From Aurantimonas sp. Leaf443 (lineage in GTDB: Bacteria > Pseudomonadota > Alphaproteobacteria > Rhizobiales > Rhizobiaceae): DNA of 64,000 nt. A model generated the notes under the pieces. The model worked only from the letters and a program-made list of their open reading frames with translations. It did not search any database and was not told where the DNA came from. Where the stretch lies: contig NZ_LMRD01000006.1 of assembly GCF_001425575.1 (NCBI RefSeq), positions 250,513 to 314,512 of the forward strand. The letters run 5' to 3'. Shown one piece after another: positions 1 through 8,571 of the stretch; positions within the stretch are counted from its first letter, which is position 1, and each line of letters opens with the position of its first letter. Position numbers and translations under genes: made by a program.

Positions 1-413
1 ATCGTCTCCCCGCCGAGCCCGGCCGGCGGCTCGGGATCGTGGTTGCCGGCGATCCAGATCCAGTCGCGGCCCGCCATCAGGCCGGCGAGCGCCTCGCGAT
101 AGGGGGCGGGCATGAGCCCCGCGCCCGCCCGGTCGTGGAAACTGTCGCCGAGCGCCACGACGCGTCGGGGGGCGTGGCGGGCGAGCGCGGCGCCGAGCAG
201 GGCGAGCGTCGCGGCCGTGTCGTAGGGCGGCAGCATCATGCCGCGGCGCGCGAAGGCGGCGCCCTTCTCCAGATGCAGGTCCGAGACGACGAGGAGATCG
301 TGCTCCGGGCAGACGATGACGCCGGTGGGATCGCAGGTCACGGCCTCGCCGTTCACCTGTACGTCCACCGTCTCGCCTTCCGACTGCCGCCTGCGCCGCG
401 AAAGAGCGTTCAT
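1..413 (-). CDS. pdeM: PdeM-type ligase-associated metallophosphoesterase (partial, C-terminus off the left edge)
   Basis: Read from an ATG at 413 toward the left edge, this gives 137 residues of a calcineurin-like phosphoesterase. Metal-binding blocks are visible in order: SDLHLEKG, then LGDSFHD, then the GNHDPEP block near the edge. The spacing fits the PdeM family, which is found with an ATP-dependent ligase, a DEXH helicase and an MBL-fold exonuclease in a DNA repair set. A helicase (4158-6764) and exonuclease (8572-9603) of that set lie nearby, but SulP and other genes separate them. The start is chosen because the frame is open and the family blocks follow at the usual distance. The exact start could differ by a few codons. 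Family knowledge says these enzymes are phosphodiesterases; the in vivo substrate is not certain. Confidence 0.85.
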   Translation of the reverse strand, partial: MNALSRRRRQSEGETVDVQVNGEAVTCDPTGVIVCPEHDLLVVSDLHLEKGAAFARRGMMLPPYDTAATLALLGAALARHAPRRVVALGDSFHDRAGAGLMPAPYREALAGLMAGRDWIWIAGNHDPEPPAGLGGET

Positions 414-698
414 CCCCGTCATTCGCCCCGAACTTGCATGATTCGCCTTTCGTTCCTTTCGACGCCGTCTTTCCGGCGAAGGCAAGGCGACAGGATGAAG
501 CGGCGGCCGACAAGGGCGCGGCCACCTTGCAAAGCGGCGGGCGATCGGCGATGGTTGCAGCGCACAAGGACCCGCCCGCGCGGGTGGCTATGCCGGGCGC
601 CTATCCCTCGGCCAATCTCGACGACCCGTTCCGGAAATTTCCGACCCCGCGCGTGCCGCACGCATCGCGGGACCGTCGTCCCGATGTTCCGTTGCTTC

Positions 699-2177
699 AT
701 GACCTTGACCGAAAACCTGAAAGCCGACTGGTTCGGCAATATCCGGGGAGACCTTCTCTCCGGCCTCGTGGTGGCGCTCGCGCTCATTCCCGAGGCGATC
801 GCCTTCTCGATCATCGCGGGCGTCGACCCGCAGGTCGGGCTCTACGCCTCCTTCTCCATCGCCGTCCTCACCGCCATCTTCGGCGGGCGCCCCGGCATGA
901 TCTCGGCCGCCACCGCGGCCACCGCCGTGCTCATGGTCACGCTCGTGCGCGACCATGGGCTGCAATATCTCTTCGCGGCCACGGTTCTGGCCGGCCTCGT
1001 GCAGATGGTGGCGGGCGTCGCGCGTCTCGGCGACCTCATGCGCTTCGTCTCGCGCTCGGTGATGACCGGCTTCGTCAACGCGCTCGCGATCCTCATCTTC
1101 CTCGCCCAGCTGCCCGAACTCACCAACGTGCCGTCGATGACCTATGTCCTCGTCGCCGCCGCGCTCGCGGTCATCTACCTCTTCCCGTACCTGACGAAGG
1201 CCGTTCCCTCGCCGCTCGTCGCCATCGTCCTCGTCACGCTCGTCGCGGTCTTCTTCGGCATCGACGTGCGCACGGTCGGCGACATGGGCCAGCTGCCCTC
1301 CACGCTGCCGATGTTCCTCCTGCCGGACGTGCCGTTCAACCTCGAGACGCTGGCGATCATCGCGCCCTATTCGGTGGCGATCGCGCTCGTGGGTCTCCTG
1401 GAATCGCTGATGACCGCGCAGGTCGTCGACGATCTGACGGATACGGGCTCGGACAAGAACCGCGAATGCGTCGGCCAGGGCGTCGCCAATTTCGTCACCG
1501 GCTTTTTCGGCGGCATGGCGGGCTGCGCGATGATCGGCCAGTCCGGCATCAACATCCGCTCGGGCGGCCGGGGGCGCCTCTCCTGCTTCGCGGCCGGCGT
1601 GTTCCTCCTGATCCTCATCGTCGGGCTGGGCGATCTCGTCGCCATCATCCCGATGCCGGCGCTCGTCGCGATCATGATCATGGTCGCGATCGGAACGTTC
1701 GACTGGGGCTCCCTGAAGAGCCTCGTCACCCATCCCCGCCGCTCGTCGATCGTGATGCTGGCGACCGTCGTCATCGTGGTCTGGACGCACAATCTGGCGC
1801 TCGGCGTCTTCGCCGGCGTCCTCCTTTCCGGCCTGTTCTTCGCCTCGAAGATCGCCCAGATCTTCCGCATCACCTCGAGGCTCGACGGCGAAACGCGGAC
1901 CTACACCGTCGAAGGCCAGGTCTTCTTCGCCTCCGCCGACCGCTTCCTCTCCGCCTTCGACTTCAGGGAGACACTGGCGAAGGTCGTGATCGACGTCACC
2001 TCGGCCCATATCTGGGACCTCACCGGTGTCGGCGCGCTCGACAAGGCGGTGCTGAAGTTCCGCAAGGCGGGCGCCGAGGTCGAGGTGATCGGCCTCAATC
2101 AGGCCTCTCAGACGATCGTCGACAAGCTCACGATCCAGAACCGCGCCGACGCGCTGGAGATGCAGCCGGGGCATTGA
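699..2177 (+). CDS. SulP family anion transporter with STAS domain
   Basis: A 492-residue inner-membrane protein. It begins with the SulP opening ([26 protein letters not shown]) and a GVDPQVGLY block. About ten to twelve hydrophobic segments follow, and a C-terminal STAS domain covers about residues 400-490, with the typical [20 protein letters not shown] core. SulP proteins carry sulfate, bicarbonate or other small anions; the substrate cannot be read from the sequence. An ATG at 684 in the same frame is an alternative start; 699 is preferred because the family homology begins right after it. A long upstream extension in the same frame is only an open frame of high-G+C DNA. The gene is divergent from pdeM and is followed by a low-G+C gene pair. 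Confidence 0.9.
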   Translation: MTLTENLKADWFGNIRGDLLSGLVVALALIPEAIAFSIIAGVDPQVGLYASFSIAVLTAIFGGRPGMISAATAATAVLMVTLVRDHGLQYLFAATVLAGLVQMVAGVARLGDLMRFVSRSVMTGFVNALAILIFLAQLPELTNVPSMTYVLVAAALAVIYLFPYLTKAVPSPLVAIVLVTLVAVFFGIDVRTVGDMGQLPSTLPMFLLPDVPFNLETLAIIAPYSVAIALVGLLESLMTAQVVDDLTDTGSDKNRECVGQGVANFVTGFFGGMAGCAMIGQSGINIRSGGRGRLSCFAAGVFLLILIVGLGDLVAIIPMPALVAIMIMVAIGTFDWGSLKSLVTHPRRSSIVMLATVVIVVWTHNLALGVFAGVLLSGLFFASKIAQIFRITSRLDGETRTYTVEGQVFFASADRFLSAFDFRETLAKVVIDVTSAHIWDLTGVGALDKAVLKFRKAGAEVEVIGLNQASQTIVDKLTIQNRADALEMQPGH

Positions 2178-2351
2178 GGGGAGGCGACGGCTGGCGGCGG
2201 GAGGAGGTTGGCACTGGCAGCAAACGACCCCTTCCAGACCCCACTGCCCGGATTAGACGAGGCCGATAGCAGACATCACCTACGTCGGGAGTCGATGGAC
2301 CGATCTACGGCGTCAGCTATAATCGGCAAAGAGGCGATAGAAGGAATCACA

Positions 2352-2807
2352 ATGCCGAAGGCGCAGCCATCAGCCGACGATGTAGCGAAATGCATAAGCG
2401 ATATCGTTCATCGCACCTGGGCCGAGTCTCAGCAACCGGTGCTTCTCGCTGCCCTTCCTCCCCTCATTGAACGTGTTGTCGGTGACTACGATGAAGCTCT
2501 CGGCGGTCGGGGGCTCTTCCAGTTCACTCAGGAAGCGCTTGCTGATGACGTCGTGGCGGTCCGCCATCCAGTTCACATCGCAAAGGTCGGGCTGATTCCC
2601 AAAGGCAAGGCTTACCAGTTTCCGACCGATGGTTCAGGGCCGACAAGAGGCCCCAGCTTCACAAGGCTGCTTAGGGAATCTGCTAGAGGTAAGGCTGGCG
2701 AAAAAACCAAGCTAGATACCCTTATGGAGGTCCTGAGCGATCTCGATGAAGAGGACGCCAAGCAGGTTTCTATCCCGTTCCATATCATTCTGAAATTGTC
2801 GCGATAG
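2352..2807 (+). CDS. Hypothetical protein, first gene of a low-G+C pair
   Basis: A 151-residue soluble protein of unknown function. The ATG at 2352 is preceded by AAGGA at 2341-2345, a suitable ribosome binding site; the frame is open further upstream but has no comparable signal. Base composition is about half G+C, clearly below the neighbours. Residues 25-80 read as a small helical region ending in HPVHIAKVGLIPKG, which has some resemblance to OST-HTH/LOTUS winged-helix domains. This is a weak impression, not a family call. The C-terminus is acidic and helical. It stops 1 nt before the next gene, so the two are surely cotranscribed. It may be an accessory or defence gene brought in by transfer; no function is claimed. 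Confidence 0.7.
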   Translation: MPKAQPSADDVAKCISDIVHRTWAESQQPVLLAALPPLIERVVGDYDEALGGRGLFQFTQEALADDVVAVRHPVHIAKVGLIPKGKAYQFPTDGSGPTRGPSFTRLLRESARGKAGEKTKLDTLMEVLSDLDEEDAKQVSIPFHIILKLSR

Positions 2808-2808
2808 A

Positions 2809-3666
2809 ATGCATCTGGCGGTTTTTGCCGTAAGTCGATCGCCGGATAAGATCGCGTTCCTTGAAGAGCACAAGGAGCGGGTCGTTCCGGTCAGCGCGAC
2901 ACGTGATGGCTATCTAGCAGATGTTCGGGCTCGGATCTCCGTTATGCCGTTCCTTTTTCAAGACGGCGATCTGCAACGCTTCGCAAGCCGAGTGACGACA
3001 TTCCTTGAAGGCAAGCAGGGTTTCGTCATTCTGCTAGATGGGGATGGTTTCCAAGACCTGGAGTCGTCGTACTGCGAGGCAGCAATCTGCGTTCGCGGCG
3101 ATTTTGGGCTCAAAGGACCGAAAGACCGGAGCGCTAATGCGTTTCAGAGTACGCTTGCTTCAGGACTGAGGGCGTTCTCGGTGATCTCCAGCCGTTTCGA
3201 TGATTACAAATATCAGAAAATCCTACTCCTCCCAGTAAAGAATTTTCATTTTGATGCTTGGGATGAACTTTGCGACCATGTTTGTCGCAGTGAGCGCGAT
3301 CGAAACTTTCAGAGAATCGTGCAGGAGAAGCTTTCTAAGCTTTTAGAACGACAGTCACCCAAGCGGTATGAAAAGGGGCGTCGTGAACGTGAGAGGTTCC
3401 ACTTCGATGAGAGGGACCTGTATTTTCAGCACGGCCATGAGCACCATGCTCATCCTGATACCAAATCGCCGCCTCACACGGTGAAGTGCATCATGAACGC
3501 TGATTGGCGATTTGGCCGTACGTTCGACCGGCAGAGGCATTTCAACGTTTCGGGTGAGAGACCGGTCGGCGGCTTCAGTGCTACGTTTTGGGACTGTCAT
3601 GGGCGCGAAGAGCTGATCGAGCGCAACGACAAGCTCGACCTTTTCACTAACAGCTTCTGGACTTAG
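2809..3666 (+). CDS. Hypothetical protein, second gene of a low-G+C pair
   Basis: A 285-residue protein of unknown family. It starts with an ATG one base after the stop of the previous gene. The N-terminal half (residues 1-135) looks alpha/beta, with hydrophobic strands such as FVILLDGDGF and KILLLPVKNF. A basic, charged stretch follows at about 175-205, then a histidine-rich segment, HGHEHHAH, at about 212-219. The C-terminal 60 residues are aromatic-rich. No membrane segment or signal peptide is seen. Acidic and histidine clusters could bind a metal, so a nuclease-like fold is possible but unproven. Codon use and base composition are unlike the surroundings, supporting recent acquisition. 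A strong hairpin closes the unit at 3669. Confidence 0.7.
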   Translation: MHLAVFAVSRSPDKIAFLEEHKERVVPVSATRDGYLADVRARISVMPFLFQDGDLQRFASRVTTFLEGKQGFVILLDGDGFQDLESSYCEAAICVRGDFGLKGPKDRSANAFQSTLASGLRAFSVISSRFDDYKYQKILLLPVKNFHFDAWDELCDHVCRSERDRNFQRIVQEKLSKLLERQSPKRYEKGRRERERFHFDERDLYFQHGHEHHAHPDTKSPPHTVKCIMNADWRFGRTFDRQRHFNVSGERPVGGFSATFWDCHGREELIERNDKLDLFTNSFWT

Positions 3667-3668
3667 TA

Positions 3669-3698
3669 GCGGCCTCGGCTTGCGCCGAGGCCGCTTTC
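3669..3698 (+). terminator. Rho-independent-type terminator after the low-G+C pair
   Basis: A perfect 11-bp stem (3669-3679 with 3684-3694) around the loop TTGC, followed by TTT. It begins three bases after the stop of the second gene, so it closes the two-gene unit. Confidence 0.75.
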
Positions 3699-4157
3699 CG
3701 GAGAATACCTAACGGTTGTTTCCTACTCACTAAGGCGAACAAACCGGATCACAAACTGAGTTGATCTTTCGGGTTTATCGACTCTTACTTTTGACTTCGC
3801 GACGCCTTTCGCGTTTCCGCTACTCGGGCCCCGCCGCTCCGTATGGCAGGCCAGTTAGGTCCGTTCTTATGTCGCTGTTTGTACATCGAAGTCAACGACG
3901 TGGTGAACACTGTGGTGAACATCCTGGCCTCGACATCGGATTAGGACACCGCGTCTCTCGCCCTCCGCCTCGGCCATGAGTTCAAAGTCGAGGCTGAGCG
4001 TGTCCGCTAGGACACCTCTCGCAGAGGATCAGATGCGGCGCATGCGACGCGTGATGTTTTTCGAAAGGCAGCTTCTGTTAGCTTCCAGCTCAAAAGCGGA
4101 CGGACAGCTTTCCACCCATGGCAGCCTTTCCCGCGTTCCCTTCCGCTCACCCCACCC
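3699..4157. other. Intergenic stretch of mixed composition, no convincing gene
   Basis: About 460 bases between the low-G+C pair and the helicase. Short open frames on the plus strand (3761-3979, 3976-4167) lack family features and are not accepted as genes. It holds a direct repeat, GTGGTGAAC, at 3900-3908 and 3912-3920. TAGGACACC occurs at 3942-3950 and 4008-4016, and the second copy belongs to a palindrome GTGTCC-GCTA-GGACAC at 4000-4015. These could be remnants of a mobile-element end or a regulatory site. No tRNA or integrase is seen. Confidence 0.5.
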
Positions 4158-6764
4158 TCACACATAATTCGACCGAAAATCCGTCATCTCGCCGATCGCC
4201 TTGATGATCAGCTCCTCCTCGGCGGCCTCGGCCAGGAGTTCGTCGCGGGCCTCGCCCTCGATGCGCTCGCGGCCGGCTTCCAGCATGATGGGAACGGCGA
4301 GCGGCGAGATCTCCTCCAGATCCTTGTGCAGGATGTGATGCTTGACGCGGGCGAGGAGGTCGGAGACGCGGCGCACGTCGAGGAGGCCGGTGGCCGCATC
4401 GTCCCAGGTCGCCTGCAGGAGGAGGTGGTCCGGCTCGTGGACGCGCAAGACGTCGTAGACGAGGTCGGAGGAGACGGTCATCTGCCGGCCGGTCTTCTCG
4501 CGGCCGGGCTGGTTCTTCATCACGAGGCCGGCGATGATCGCGCATTGGCGGAAGGTGCGTTTCAGGAGCCAGGAATCGGCCATCCAGGCTTCGAGGTCGT
4601 CGCCCAGCATGTCCTCGTCGAAGAGGTCCGCGAGGGAGAGGCGCCCGCCCGAGATCATCGCGCCGAGATCGCCGCGGCCCCAGATCGAGAGGGCGTAGTC
4701 GGTCGCCACGAAGCCGAGCGGCTTGGCGCGGGCGCGCTCCAGGCGCCGGGTGAGAAGCATGCCGAGCGTCTGGTGGGCGAGGCGGCCCTCGAACGGATAG
4801 GCGACGAGAAAGAAGCGGTTGCCGTTCGGAAAGGTCTCGATCAGGAGCTCGTCCGGGCCGGGGATCGCGGATTTGCGCTTCTGGATCTCCAGCCATTCGC
4901 CGACCTGGCTCGGCAGCGCCCCCCATTTGGCGGGGTCGGCCAGCATCTCGCGCACCTTGGCGGCGAGGAAGGTCGTCAGCGGAAACTTGGTGCCGCCGTA
5001 ATAGGGGACCTTGGCTTCCTCCGCGTTCGACTTGGTGACGAGGCATTCCATCTCGTGGATGCCCTGGAAGGCGAGGACCTGGCCGGAGAAGAGGAACGTA
5101 TCGCCGACGCTGAGCGTCTCCAGGAAGTTCTCCTCGATCTTGCCGAGGACCGCGCCGCCGCGCGCCATGGCCGAGCGCGTCTTCGCCCGCACCAGGCGCA
5201 CGTTCAGCGATTCGGACTCGATGATCGTGCCGGCGTTCATCCGGTAGCCCTGCGCGACGCTCGGATGGGTGATGCGCCAGGTGCCGTCCTCGGTGAGGCG
5301 GATCTTGGCGTAGCGCTCGTAGACGCGCAGCGCGTAGCCGCCGGTCGCCACGAACTCCACCGCCTTGTCGAAGGTCTCGCGCGGCAGGCGCGCGTAAGGG
5401 GCGGCGCTCGTCACTTCCGTGAAGAGATCGTCGGCGCGGAAGGGCGCGGCGCAGGCCATGCCGAGAATGTGCTGGGCGAGGACGTCGAGGCAGCCCTCGC
5501 GGATGGGCGGGGAATCCTGCGCGCCCAGATAGTTCGCGTCGAGCGCGGCCTGGCACTCCATCACCTCGAATCGGTTGGCCGGCACGAGGATGGCCTTGGA
5601 GGGCTCGTCCATACGGTGGTTGGAGCGGCCGATGCGCTGGGCGAGGCGCGAGGCGCCCTTGGGCGCGCCCACATGCACGACGAGATCGACATCGCCCCAG
5701 TCGATGCCGAGATCGAGCGTCGACGTGGCGACGACCGCGCGCAGGCGGTTCTCGCTCATGGCGGCCTCGACGCGCCGGCGCTGGGCGGTGTCGAGCGAGC
5801 CGTGATGGAGCGCGATGGGCAGCGTCTCCTCGTTGATGCGCCACAGTTCCTGGAAGAGGCCCTCGGCCTGGCTGCGCGTGTTGACGAAGAGAAGCGTCGT
5901 GCGATGCGCCTTGATCGCCTCGTAGACCTCCGGCATCGCGTAGCGCGACGTATGGCCCTGCCAGGGCACGCGCTCGCGGCTCTTCAGGATGGTGATCTCG
6001 GGCGCCGCGCCGCCTTCCACGGTGATGAGATCGGCCATGGCTGCCGGATCGTCGGCCGCGCCGGGCCCTTGCGGCACCAGCCAGCGGCGCAGCTCGTCGG
6101 GGTCGGAGACGGTCGCCGAGAGGCCGATCGTGCGCAAGGTCGGGCGCAGCTGGCGCAGCCGGGCGAGGCCGAGCGAAAGGAGCTGGCCGCGCTTGGAGAC
6201 GACGAGCGCGTGCAGCTCGTCGAAGATGACCGTGCGAAGGTCCGAGAAGAAGATCTCGGCATCCGGATTGGAGATGAGGAGGGCGAGCTGCTCGGGCGTC
6301 GTCAGCAGGATGTCCGGCGGGCGCAGCTTCTGGCGCTGGCGCCGGCTCTGCGACGTGTCGCCGGTGCGCGCCTCCATCGAGATCTTCAGGCCCATCTCCT
6401 CCACGGGGACGGCGAGATTGCGCTGGATGTCGGTCGCCAGCGCCTTCAGCGGTGAGATGTAGAGCGTGTGGATGCCGGGCGGGCGCGTGCCGGGCTTGCG
6501 ACGGCCGCGCCGCGAGAGATCGACGAGCGAGGGCAGGAAGCCCGCCAGCGTCTTGCCGGCGCCCGTCGGCGCGATGAGGAGGACGGAGGCGCCGGCCTCG
6601 GCGCGCTCCAGGAGATCGACCTGATGGGGGCGCGGAGCCCAGCCCTTCTTCGCGAACCACGCGTCGAACGGGGCGGGCAGCGGGCTCGGCGCGGCCGTTT
6701 CGGCCGAAAGGTCGGGGAGGAGGTTCACGGCAGGAGAGGTAAGGCCCGACCCCGCCCTCTCCAA
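4158..6764 (-). CDS. Ligase-associated DEXH-box DNA helicase (Lhr-like)
   Basis: An 868-residue superfamily 2 helicase. Near the N-terminus come a Q-like motif (RPHQVDLLE) and Walker A APTGAGKT. They are followed by motif II DELH, motif III LSATV, and motif VI QRIGRSNHR in the second RecA-like domain. A long C-terminal region of the Lhr/ligase-associated type ends in TDFRSNYV. The family travels with an ATP-dependent ligase, PdeM and an MBL exonuclease in DNA break repair. The first possible codon is TTG at 6764, five bases after the YitT stop; a GTG at 6728 is an alternative, giving 856 residues, and homology begins shortly after either. Close spacing to the YitT gene suggests cotranscription. 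Confidence 0.9.
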   Translation of the reverse strand: MERAGSGLTSPAVNLLPDLSAETAAPSPLPAPFDAWFAKKGWAPRPHQVDLLERAEAGASVLLIAPTGAGKTLAGFLPSLVDLSRRGRRKPGTRPPGIHTLYISPLKALATDIQRNLAVPVEEMGLKISMEARTGDTSQSRRQRQKLRPPDILLTTPEQLALLISNPDAEIFFSDLRTVIFDELHALVVSKRGQLLSLGLARLRQLRPTLRTIGLSATVSDPDELRRWLVPQGPGAADDPAAMADLITVEGGAAPEITILKSRERVPWQGHTSRYAMPEVYEAIKAHRTTLLFVNTRSQAEGLFQELWRINEETLPIALHHGSLDTAQRRRVEAAMSENRLRAVVATSTLDLGIDWGDVDLVVHVGAPKGASRLAQRIGRSNHRMDEPSKAILVPANRFEVMECQAALDANYLGAQDSPPIREGCLDVLAQHILGMACAAPFRADDLFTEVTSAAPYARLPRETFDKAVEFVATGGYALRVYERYAKIRLTEDGTWRITHPSVAQGYRMNAGTIIESESLNVRLVRAKTRSAMARGGAVLGKIEENFLETLSVGDTFLFSGQVLAFQGIHEMECLVTKSNAEEAKVPYYGGTKFPLTTFLAAKVREMLADPAKWGALPSQVGEWLEIQKRKSAIPGPDELLIETFPNGNRFFLVAYPFEGRLAHQTLGMLLTRRLERARAKPLGFVATDYALSIWGRGDLGAMISGGRLSLADLFDEDMLGDDLEAWMADSWLLKRTFRQCAIIAGLVMKNQPGREKTGRQMTVSSDLVYDVLRVHEPDHLLLQATWDDAATGLLDVRRVSDLLARVKHHILHKDLEEISPLAVPIMLEAGRERIEGEARDELLAEAAEEELIIKAIGEMTDFRSNYV

Positions 6765-6768
6765 GGGC

Positions 6769-7479
6769 TCACACCGCGAGATAGCGGTCGGTGCGGTGGT
6801 TGATCGCGAGGAAGAGGTTGAGGACGAGCGCGCCGATCACCGAATAGAGGACGGCGCCCGGCGGCACGGCGGCGAAGGCGGTGACGAGCACCAGGAGGTC
6901 GACGCTCATCTGCGTGAGACCGGCGCGCCAGCCGAAGCGGTCCTGCAGGTAGACCGCCAGGATGCCGACGCCGCCCGCCGAGGAGCGGTGGCGGAAGAGC
7001 GCGAGAAGCCCGAATCCGAGCATCAGCCCGCCGAGGCAGGCGCCGACGAGCGGCTGAATGCGGGCGAAGGCGACGAAATCGCCGGCAAAGGCCGTCATCA
7101 GCGACAGGAGGGCGACGGCGAAGGCGGTCTTGATCGTGAAGGCCCGCCCCATGCGCCCGATCGCCAGGCCGTAGAAGGGCAGGTTCAGCACGAAGAAGAC
7201 GAGGCCGAAGTTCCAGCCGGAGAGATAGTGGACGACGAAGGCCAGGCCCGCCATGCCGCCGGTGAGAAAGCCCAGATGGCCGAGAATGGCGATGCCGAAG
7301 GCGGTGAGCGTGACGCCGGCGAGCACGCCGAGCGCGTCCTCCCAGGGGCTGTGGCGCGTGGCGGTGGCCGCCCAGTTGCCGAAGCGGTGGGCGCGCCGCG
7401 TCGTCTCCGCGTCGCCCATCGGCGGGGCGGCGCGCGCGCAGGCCTCGGGAAAGCTGTCCGTTGCTGGCCCGGCGCTCAT
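6769..7479 (-). CDS. YitT family integral membrane protein
   Basis: A 236-residue membrane protein with about five to six hydrophobic helices and the YitT signatures GFLTGGMAGLAF and HRSSAGGVGILA. It contains only the YitT membrane domain and lacks the C-terminal DUF2179 found in many Firmicute members. The substrate is unknown; some YitT relatives are proposed transporters. The start is the ATG at 7479, after which a hydrophilic N-terminus of about 40 residues leads into the first helix. It lies just upstream of, and on the same strand as, the helicase, with four bases between stop and start. Confidence 0.85.
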   Translation of the reverse strand: MSAGPATDSFPEACARAAPPMGDAETTRRAHRFGNWAATATRHSPWEDALGVLAGVTLTAFGIAILGHLGFLTGGMAGLAFVVHYLSGWNFGLVFFVLNLPFYGLAIGRMGRAFTIKTAFAVALLSLMTAFAGDFVAFARIQPLVGACLGGLMLGFGLLALFRHRSSAGGVGILAVYLQDRFGWRAGLTQMSVDLLVLVTAFAAVPPGAVLYSVIGALVLNLFLAINHRTDRYLAV

Positions 7480-7556
7480 CTCTGGTCTTCCTCGCCTCTT
7501 CGCATCTGCGAGACGACAATAGCCGTCCGGCCCGGCGGTGCAATCGCGCCCGCCGG

Positions 7557-8474
7557 TCAGCCGATGCGCCGCAGGAGCATGGCTGCGCCGTGCACGGGCT
7601 CGCCCCGGTCGCGCCGCAGGACGAGGCGCTCCTCGGCGAGAAGCGCGAAGCCGAGGTCGCGGCCGAGCGCCGCGAGGAGGGCCGGCGCATGGGCGTAGCG
7701 CAGCGAGGGCTGGATCGCATAGGCGCCGGCCGCGTCGTCGGCCTCCACCGTGAAGGCGAAGAGCCCGCCCGGCGACAGGCGCGGCGCAAGTGCCGAGAAG
7801 ACCGGCGAAAGATCGCCGAGATAGGTGAGGACGTCGGCGGCGGTCGCGAGATCGAAGGCCGGCCCGTCCTCGCGCAGCGCCTCGACGATGTCGCCCTCGC
7901 GCAGCGTGTCGTAGAGGCGCTTGCGGCGCGCGACCTCCAGCATGCCGGCGGAGAGATCGATCCCGTCGAGCCGGTCGCAGAGGGCGCGCAGGCGCGCGCC
8001 CATCAGGCCGGTGCCGCAGCCCAGATCCATGGCGTGGGCGAAGCGTGCGGACGGGCCCGCGACGCGCGCGATCATCCCGGCGATCGCATCCGGCGCGCGA
8101 TACTCGAGGCGGCCGACGAGGGCTGCCTCGAAGCCTTCGGCATATTGGTCGAAGAGGCCGGCGACGAAGGCGGGCGAGGGGGCGGCGGGGGCCTCGCCCG
8201 CGCCGAGCGCGGCGATCTTCAGCCCGGCGCCGTAGGGGTCGCCTTCGTCCTCGGCGCGAATGTCGGCATAGAGGGCCAGCGCGCCCGCCAGATCGCCCGC
8301 TTCCTCCAGGAAGTTGGCGAGCCGCAGGCGTCCGAGCGTCCAGCGCGGGGCGAGTTCGAGCGCCTGGCGCATGAGATCGGCGGCGGCCGCGAAATCGCGG
8401 GCCCTGGCGTAGTCTTCGGCATAGGCGGCGCGGCGGTCGGCGCGCTCGTCGCCGGAGCGGTGGGAAAGGATCAT
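7557..8474 (-). CDS. Class I SAM-dependent methyltransferase with N-terminal TPR-like region
   Basis: A 305-residue protein. Residues 1-85 form TPR-like helices, ending in an acidic DEGDPYGAGLKI segment. A class I methyltransferase follows: motif I is MDLGCGTGLMG, then DGIDLSAGML, and motif IV lies around LATAADVLTYLGD. It ends in an ordinary Rossmann C-terminus. This arrangement is known from alphaproteobacterial methyltransferases of unknown substrate (protein or small molecule). An ATG at 8474 is used; in-frame upstream codons to 8573 would add a basic, low-complexity extension into the divergent promoter region and are not preferred. It is divergent from the exonuclease gene, with 97 bases between them. 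Confidence 0.85.
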   Translation of the reverse strand: MILSHRSGDERADRRAAYAEDYARARDFAAAADLMRQALELAPRWTLGRLRLANFLEEAGDLAGALALYADIRAEDEGDPYGAGLKIAALGAGEAPAAPSPAFVAGLFDQYAEGFEAALVGRLEYRAPDAIAGMIARVAGPSARFAHAMDLGCGTGLMGARLRALCDRLDGIDLSAGMLEVARRKRLYDTLREGDIVEALREDGPAFDLATAADVLTYLGDLSPVFSALAPRLSPGGLFAFTVEADDAAGAYAIQPSLRYAHAPALLAALGRDLGFALLAEERLVLRRDRGEPVHGAAMLLRRIG

Positions 8475-8571
8475 CGTCGTCCTGCGCGAAAGCGTGGCCG
8501 GGCCGCGCGCCGCCATCGCGACCCGATATCGCCGCTTCCGCCGCGCCCGCCAAGCCCTATCTTGGAACGCC

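Noticed and set aside
588-2174. Long minus-strand frame opposite the SulP gene
   Set aside because: Composition is Arg/Asp/Glu-rich with no motif; the plus strand has a clear SulP protein.
3761-4167. Two short plus-strand open frames in the gap before the helicase
   Set aside because: No ribosome binding site of note, no family features, and out of keeping with neighbouring codon use.
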